A stretch of DNA of 64,000 nt. It comes from Erwinia sp. SLM-02. GTDB taxonomy: Bacteria; Pseudomonadota; Gammaproteobacteria; Enterobacterales; Enterobacteriaceae. The notes beneath the pieces are model-generated. The model searched no databases and was not told the origin of the DNA. It saw only the letters and a program-made list of their open reading frames with translations. Positions 60,522-64,000 of this stretch are shown here, one piece after another; position 1 is the first letter of the stretch, and each line of letters starts with the position of its first letter. The translations under genes and the position numbers were made by a program. The stretch is taken from the NCBI RefSeq assembly GCF_037450285.1, contig NZ_JAQISN010000001.1, positions 558,001 to 622,000 of the forward strand. Reading direction: 5' to 3'.

Positions 60522-62072
60522 CTAATTGTTCTCCGCCACCCGATTTTTCCCCGCATTTTTCGCCGCGTATAGCGCGCGATCCGCCCCGGCAATTAACGCC
60601 TGCGGCGACAGCGCCTGATTTTCCTGCGTCATCACATGCAGCCCAACGCTGACCGAGACCGCCTGCTGGCCACCGCTGTTGTGCTGATGAGGAATGTTCA
60701 GCGCGGTAATCGCCTCAAGCGCCTGCTGGGCGAAACGATAGGCCATATCGCGATCGCAGCCGGGCAGAATAATCGCAAACTCTTCACCGCCGTAGCGGGC
60801 GACCAGATTATCCGGCCGGTGGGGCAGGTGGGCCAGCGCGTCGGCGATTTTCCTCAGGCAGTCGTCGCCTGCCGGATGGCCGTAAGTATCGTTAAATGCC
60901 TTAAACGCGTCGACGTCAATCATCAGCAGCGCGAGCGGGACCTGTAATTTGTTCGCCCGATCGATACTGTGCTGCAGATAGAGATCGAACTGACGCCGGT
61001 TAGCCAGCCCGGTCAGGCCGTCAACCAGCGCCAGGGTCTGCAGCGTCCGGTTCATGGCGGTTAGCCGGTCGCGCACGGCGGCCAGCTCCTGCTGGTTTTT
61101 CAGGTTCAGGCTGATATGCCGCAGCACCAGCATGCCCAGCAGGAAAATCACCAGCAGCAGAATGGTACAAAGCGCAATATAGACGCTCAGCGTGGAGAAC
61201 CAGCCGCGCATCAGCTGCCTTTTATCATAGCCGGCGACGGTGACCAGCGAATATCGCTGCAGGGCCGAGTAGCCGAAGACCCGCTCTTTACCGTCCAGCG
61301 CGGATTTGTATACGGCGGTGCCGCTGGAGGCGTTTTTCAGCAGGGTAGTGAACAGCGGACTGTCGGAGATATTGCGGTTGATTGCGCTCTCAATGTAGGG
61401 GCGCAGATAGAGGATCGTGCCGTCGCTGAGCATCAGGGCCAGCACGTTATGACGGCCGAGATTGTAGTAGCCGTAGACGGTTTTAAAAAAACTGAGATTC
61501 ACCGATGCCAGCAGAATGCCGCGGAAAGAACCATCGCTGTTATTCAGGCGTAATGAAACCGGGATCACCAGATCGCCGGTCGCACGGCTGCGGATCACCT
61601 TGCCAATATGCACCCGGGCGTCGTTGTGGGTCTGGTGATAGCGGAAGTATTCCCGATCGCTGTTATTAATCTGCCTGGGGATATTGCCCTTTGACGTGAC
61701 CAGCCAGTTACCCTGCGCATCATAAATGGCCATGCCGTTAAGCTGCGGTAACGAATCGGTGCGTGAGCTGAGCAACTCGCGCAGATAGCCGTGCTGTTCC
61801 TGATTAAGCCCGATCAGCGAGATACGGTCGCTGACGTCCTGCAGCGTCAGGTCCACCTGCAGGAAGGTGTCTTCCGCCTGTCGTGAGAGTGACTGTGAAA
61901 GATTGTGCGCGTCATCCTGCGCTGAGGTGATGGTCCGCTGCCATGAATTCCAGATTAGCCAGCCGTTGATCAGGATCACCACGCTCACAATCGCCAGCAA
62001 AAAAATAATCATCAGCTGACGTAACGAAAGCTTACTGGAGTGAGAGGTCACAGCGTGCTGGTCTGCAATCAT
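60522..62072 (-). CDS. Membrane-bound diguanylate cyclase with dCache/PDC-type sensor
   Basis: This enzyme makes cyclic di-GMP from GTP. The 516-residue protein has a first membrane helix at about 18-42 and a periplasmic PDC/Cache sensor (~45-290, with MAIYDAQGNWLVTSKG and DREYFRYHQ). A second helix lies at about 295-318, followed by a short coiled linker and a C-terminal GGDEF domain. The catalytic GGEEF is at 428-432 and the GTP-binding IDVDAFKAFNDTYGHPAGDD upstream is intact, so activity is expected. The inhibitory RxxD site five residues before GGEEF reads RPDN, so feedback inhibition may be weak. It converges with ybiT. Confidence 0.92.
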   Translation of the reverse strand: MIADQHAVTSHSSKLSLRQLMIIFLLAIVSVVILINGWLIWNSWQRTITSAQDDAHNLSQSLSRQAEDTFLQVDLTLQDVSDRISLIGLNQEQHGYLRELLSSRTDSLPQLNGMAIYDAQGNWLVTSKGNIPRQINNSDREYFRYHQTHNDARVHIGKVIRSRATGDLVIPVSLRLNNSDGSFRGILLASVNLSFFKTVYGYYNLGRHNVLALMLSDGTILYLRPYIESAINRNISDSPLFTTLLKNASSGTAVYKSALDGKERVFGYSALQRYSLVTVAGYDKRQLMRGWFSTLSVYIALCTILLLVIFLLGMLVLRHISLNLKNQQELAAVRDRLTAMNRTLQTLALVDGLTGLANRRQFDLYLQHSIDRANKLQVPLALLMIDVDAFKAFNDTYGHPAGDDCLRKIADALAHLPHRPDNLVARYGGEEFAIILPGCDRDMAYRFAQQALEAITALNIPHQHNSGGQQAVSVSVGLHVMTQENQALSPQALIAGADRALYAAKNAGKNRVAENN

Positions 62073-62169
62073 TTACGTCATCCTTCCTGCCACCGGGGCG
62101 GTCATGCTTTATTATAGGTTCTGCCAGCCGAAACGCTTGTTTTTACTCCGTAAAAATAACGAAAAGCGT

Positions 62170-62934
62170 CTACGTCGGTGTGCGATTTGCGCAGACTTCA
62201 CAGTGGGGATCCCGGGCGACTTTCATCGTGCGAAACTGCAGGGTCATGGCATCGTACAGCAGTAGCTGACCGGCGACCGGGCTGCCGTAGTCGGTCAGTG
62301 CGCGCAGGGCTTCCATCGCCTGCAGCGACCCGATCACCCCGACCAGCGGGGCCATCACCCCGGCCTCCACGCAGCTCAGCGTTGCCGCGCCAAACAGCCG
62401 GCTGATGCAGCGATAGCATGGCTCGCTGTCGCCCCAGCGAAACACGCTGATTTGGCCCTCCATGCGAATCGCCGCGCCGGACACCAGCGGCGTTTTGCTG
62501 GCAAAGCACAGGCGGTTAAGCTGTTCACGCGTGGCGACATTATCGCAGCAGTCGACCACCAGCTGGTGTTCGCTAATCAGCTGAGCCAGTTCGCGATCGT
62601 CAAGCTGCGCATTCATGGTGCGGTAGCGGATTTGAGAGTTAATGGCTTCCAGCCGTGCACGGGCGGATTCGACTTTCGCCATGCCCAGCTGTGCCTCGCC
62701 GTGCAGCACCTGCCGCTGCAGGTTCGACAGGGAAACATGGTCGAAGTCGAGCAGGGTCAGATGACCAACGCCCGCGGCGGCGAGATACTGGCTGGCCGCG
62801 CAGCCCAGCCCGCCCAGGCCGACCACCAGCACGCTGGCCGCCTTTAACCGTTCCTGGCCTTCAAAATCAAAACCGCGCAGCACAATCTGGCGGTTGTAGC
62901 GCAGCATCTCTTCGTCGCTGAGTTCTGGATGCAT
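62170..62934 (-). CDS. moeB: Molybdopterin-synthase adenylyltransferase MoeB
   Basis: MoeB adenylates the C-terminal glycine of MoaD with ATP before sulphur transfer in molybdenum-cofactor synthesis. The 254-residue protein has the E1-like nucleotide-binding VVGLGGLGCAASQYL, LLDFDHVSLSNLQRQ and DCCDNVATREQLN. Zinc-binding CxxC pairs are in EPCYRC and HCEVC, and a conserved Cys lies in TLSCVEAGVMAPLVG. The ATG at 62934 fits the family start (ELSDEEMLRYNRQI); the open frame runs 26 codons further into moeA. It starts one base past the moeA stop, so the pair is an operon. Confidence 0.97.
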   Translation of the reverse strand: MHPELSDEEMLRYNRQIVLRGFDFEGQERLKAASVLVVGLGGLGCAASQYLAAAGVGHLTLLDFDHVSLSNLQRQVLHGEAQLGMAKVESARARLEAINSQIRYRTMNAQLDDRELAQLISEHQLVVDCCDNVATREQLNRLCFASKTPLVSGAAIRMEGQISVFRWGDSEPCYRCISRLFGAATLSCVEAGVMAPLVGVIGSLQAMEALRALTDYGSPVAGQLLLYDAMTLQFRTMKVARDPHCEVCANRTPT

Positions 62935-62935
62935 A

Positions 62936-64000
62936 TCAGCCTTCCAGCAGCGCGTTAAACGGCTCGACCTCAACCCATTCACCGGGCTGCACGCTGCCGC
63001 GTTCGCGCTCAAGTACGATAAAGCAGTTGGCCTGATGCCAGGAGCTGAACACGTGGGAACCCTGATGCCCGGTCGATTTCACCTCCAGTTCTCCCTGCGC
63101 GTTACGCAACAGGACGCCACGCTGGAAGTCGAGGCGGCCGGGAGATTTCTTCAGGGCATCGGCGCAGCGCACCCGCTGGCGCGGCGGCAGAGCAGGGCCG
63201 CTCTGCCCGGTCAGTTTAGCCAGCAGCGGCTGCACCAGCTGGTAAAAGGTCAGCATGGCGGACACCGGGTTACCCGGCAGGCCGCAGAACCAGCTGTTTT
63301 TCAGCCGACCAAAGGCGAACGGTTTCCCCGGCTTAATCGCCAGCTTCCAGAAGGTCACTTCGCCCAGCTCTTCCAGCATCCGCTGGGTGTAATCGGCTTC
63401 GCCGACGGAGACGCCGCCGCTGCTGATCACCACATCGGCGCGGGCATCGGCCTCATTAAAGGCGGCCCGCAGCGCATCGCGATCGTCGCGAATAATGCCC
63501 AGGTCTATAACCTCGCAGCCCAGCTTGTTGAGCATCAGATGCACGGCAAAGCGGTTGGTATCGTAAATCTGCCCCGCGGCGAGCGGCTGGCCCGGTGACT
63601 GGAGTTCATCACCGGTAGAGAAAATTGCCACGCGAAGCGGCCGCAGCACCTGCACGCTGGCAATGCCCAGCGAGGCCAGCAGCGGCAGTTCGGCAGCACC
63701 GAGCCGGACGCCGGCGGCCAGCACGTCACTTCCGTTGCGGATATCTTCCCCGGCCCGGCGGATGTTTTGCCCGGCGCTGACCCCGGCGGTGATGACCACG
63801 CCATCCCCGCGCTGCTCGGTCTGTTCCTGCATGACCACCGCCTCGCACCCTGCGGGTACCGGCGCACCGGTCATAATGCGGATGCAGCTCCCGGCCGGCC
63901 AGTCACCGCTGAACGGCGATCCGGCAAAGGCTTTACCGGCCACGGGCAGCGGTGCACCGGAGGCCAGATCGGCCAGGCGAACGGCATAGCCATCCATGGC
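62936..64000 (-). CDS. moeA: Molybdopterin molybdenumtransferase MoeA (N-terminus outside window)
   Basis: MoeA inserts molybdate into adenylated molybdopterin. About 355 C-terminal residues are present; E. coli MoeA has 411, so some 55-60 N-terminal residues lie beyond base 64000. The visible part begins AMDGYAVRLADLASG. It has GAPVPAGCEAVVMQEQTE, the SAM-domain motifs IFSTGDELQSPGQPL, IYDTNR and VISSGGVSVGEADYT, KLAIKPGKPFAFG and WFCGLPGNPVSAM, and ends in the domain IV barrel (GEWVEVEPFNALL). The ATG at 63997 is internal. moeB follows directly. Confidence 0.97.
   Translation of the reverse strand, partial: AMDGYAVRLADLASGAPLPVAGKAFAGSPFSGDWPAGSCIRIMTGAPVPAGCEAVVMQEQTEQRGDGVVITAGVSAGQNIRRAGEDIRNGSDVLAAGVRLGAAELPLLASLGIASVQVLRPLRVAIFSTGDELQSPGQPLAAGQIYDTNRFAVHLMLNKLGCEVIDLGIIRDDRDALRAAFNEADARADVVISSGGVSVGEADYTQRMLEELGEVTFWKLAIKPGKPFAFGRLKNSWFCGLPGNPVSAMLTFYQLVQPLLAKLTGQSGPALPPRQRVRCADALKKSPGRLDFQRGVLLRNAQGELEVKSTGHQGSHVFSSWHQANCFIVLERERGSVQPGEWVEVEPFNALLEG

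Noticed and set aside
1..64000. Search for CRISPR arrays, tRNA genes, integrase, transposase or phage genes
   Set aside because: None were seen. The only repeats are the hairpin elements at 31.3-32.4 kb and the 20-bp tandem copy, and no cloverleaf-like sequence was recognised by eye.

Overview
The window is chromosomal DNA from a gamma-proteobacterium of the order Enterobacterales. Many proteins and small genes match Escherichia coli K-12 in sequence and in local order (dld-bglX, mlrA-yohO, dinG-ybiB, rlmF-ybiO-glnQPH-dps-rhtA-ompX-opgE-mntS-mntR-ybiR, ybiT, moeB-moeA). The differences (a hut cluster using HutF and HutG, extra efflux systems, a moderately GC-rich composition) point to an Erwinia/Pantoea-like genus. 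That genus call is inference. I see no tRNA, rRNA, CRISPR, phage gene or transposase.

Layout. 1-13.4 kb: the C-terminal end of an MscS-type channel, an orphan MurF-like ligase, dld/bglX (divergent), a DUF2236 protein, a SUFU-domain protein, idi, an MFS carrier, yohO, mlrA and an XRE-cupin/GNAT pair. 13.5-16.7 kb: SOS-linked dinG and ybiB. 16.9-39.8 kb: a block that separates ybiB from rlmF. It holds an 85-aa unknown, the lipocalin blc, an M20 amidohydrolase, a complete histidine-utilisation cluster (hutU, hutH, hutC, hutD, hutF, hutI, hutG), a 5'-nucleotidase, a probable small RNA, a Fur-linked catecholate receptor, 1.3 kb of hairpin-forming repeats, an RND tripartite efflux operon, a PadR regulator and a flavin reductase. 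39.9-52.3 kb: the conserved rlmF-to-ybiR block. 52.4-58.7 kb: an EmrAB-type pump with its own outer-membrane channel and a sugar-porter MFS gene. 58.9-64 kb: ybiT, a diguanylate cyclase, moeB and the truncated end of moeA.

How the genes work together. The hut genes convert histidine to glutamate through urocanate, imidazolone propionate, formiminoglutamate and N-formylglutamate. Four TGTA-N2-TACA-like sites lie in the two divergent promoter regions, as expected for HutC control. glnHPQ has a -24/-12 promoter with NtrC-like sites and a hairpin between glnH and glnP. mntS and mntR share one MntR-type palindrome. dinG has a LexA box. The fepA-like gene has a Fur-like site. The PadR gene is preceded by two identical 12-bp palindromes.

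The two least explained features are (1) a gene-free stretch at 31.3-32.4 kb with at least three copies of a ~200-bp element whose bodies are alike but whose terminal inverted arms differ between copies while staying self-complementary, and (2) a compact ~80-nt transcription unit at 28456-28536 on the minus strand with a -10 box, a 5' hairpin, a U-rich linker and an intrinsic terminator, which looks like an sRNA I do not recognise.
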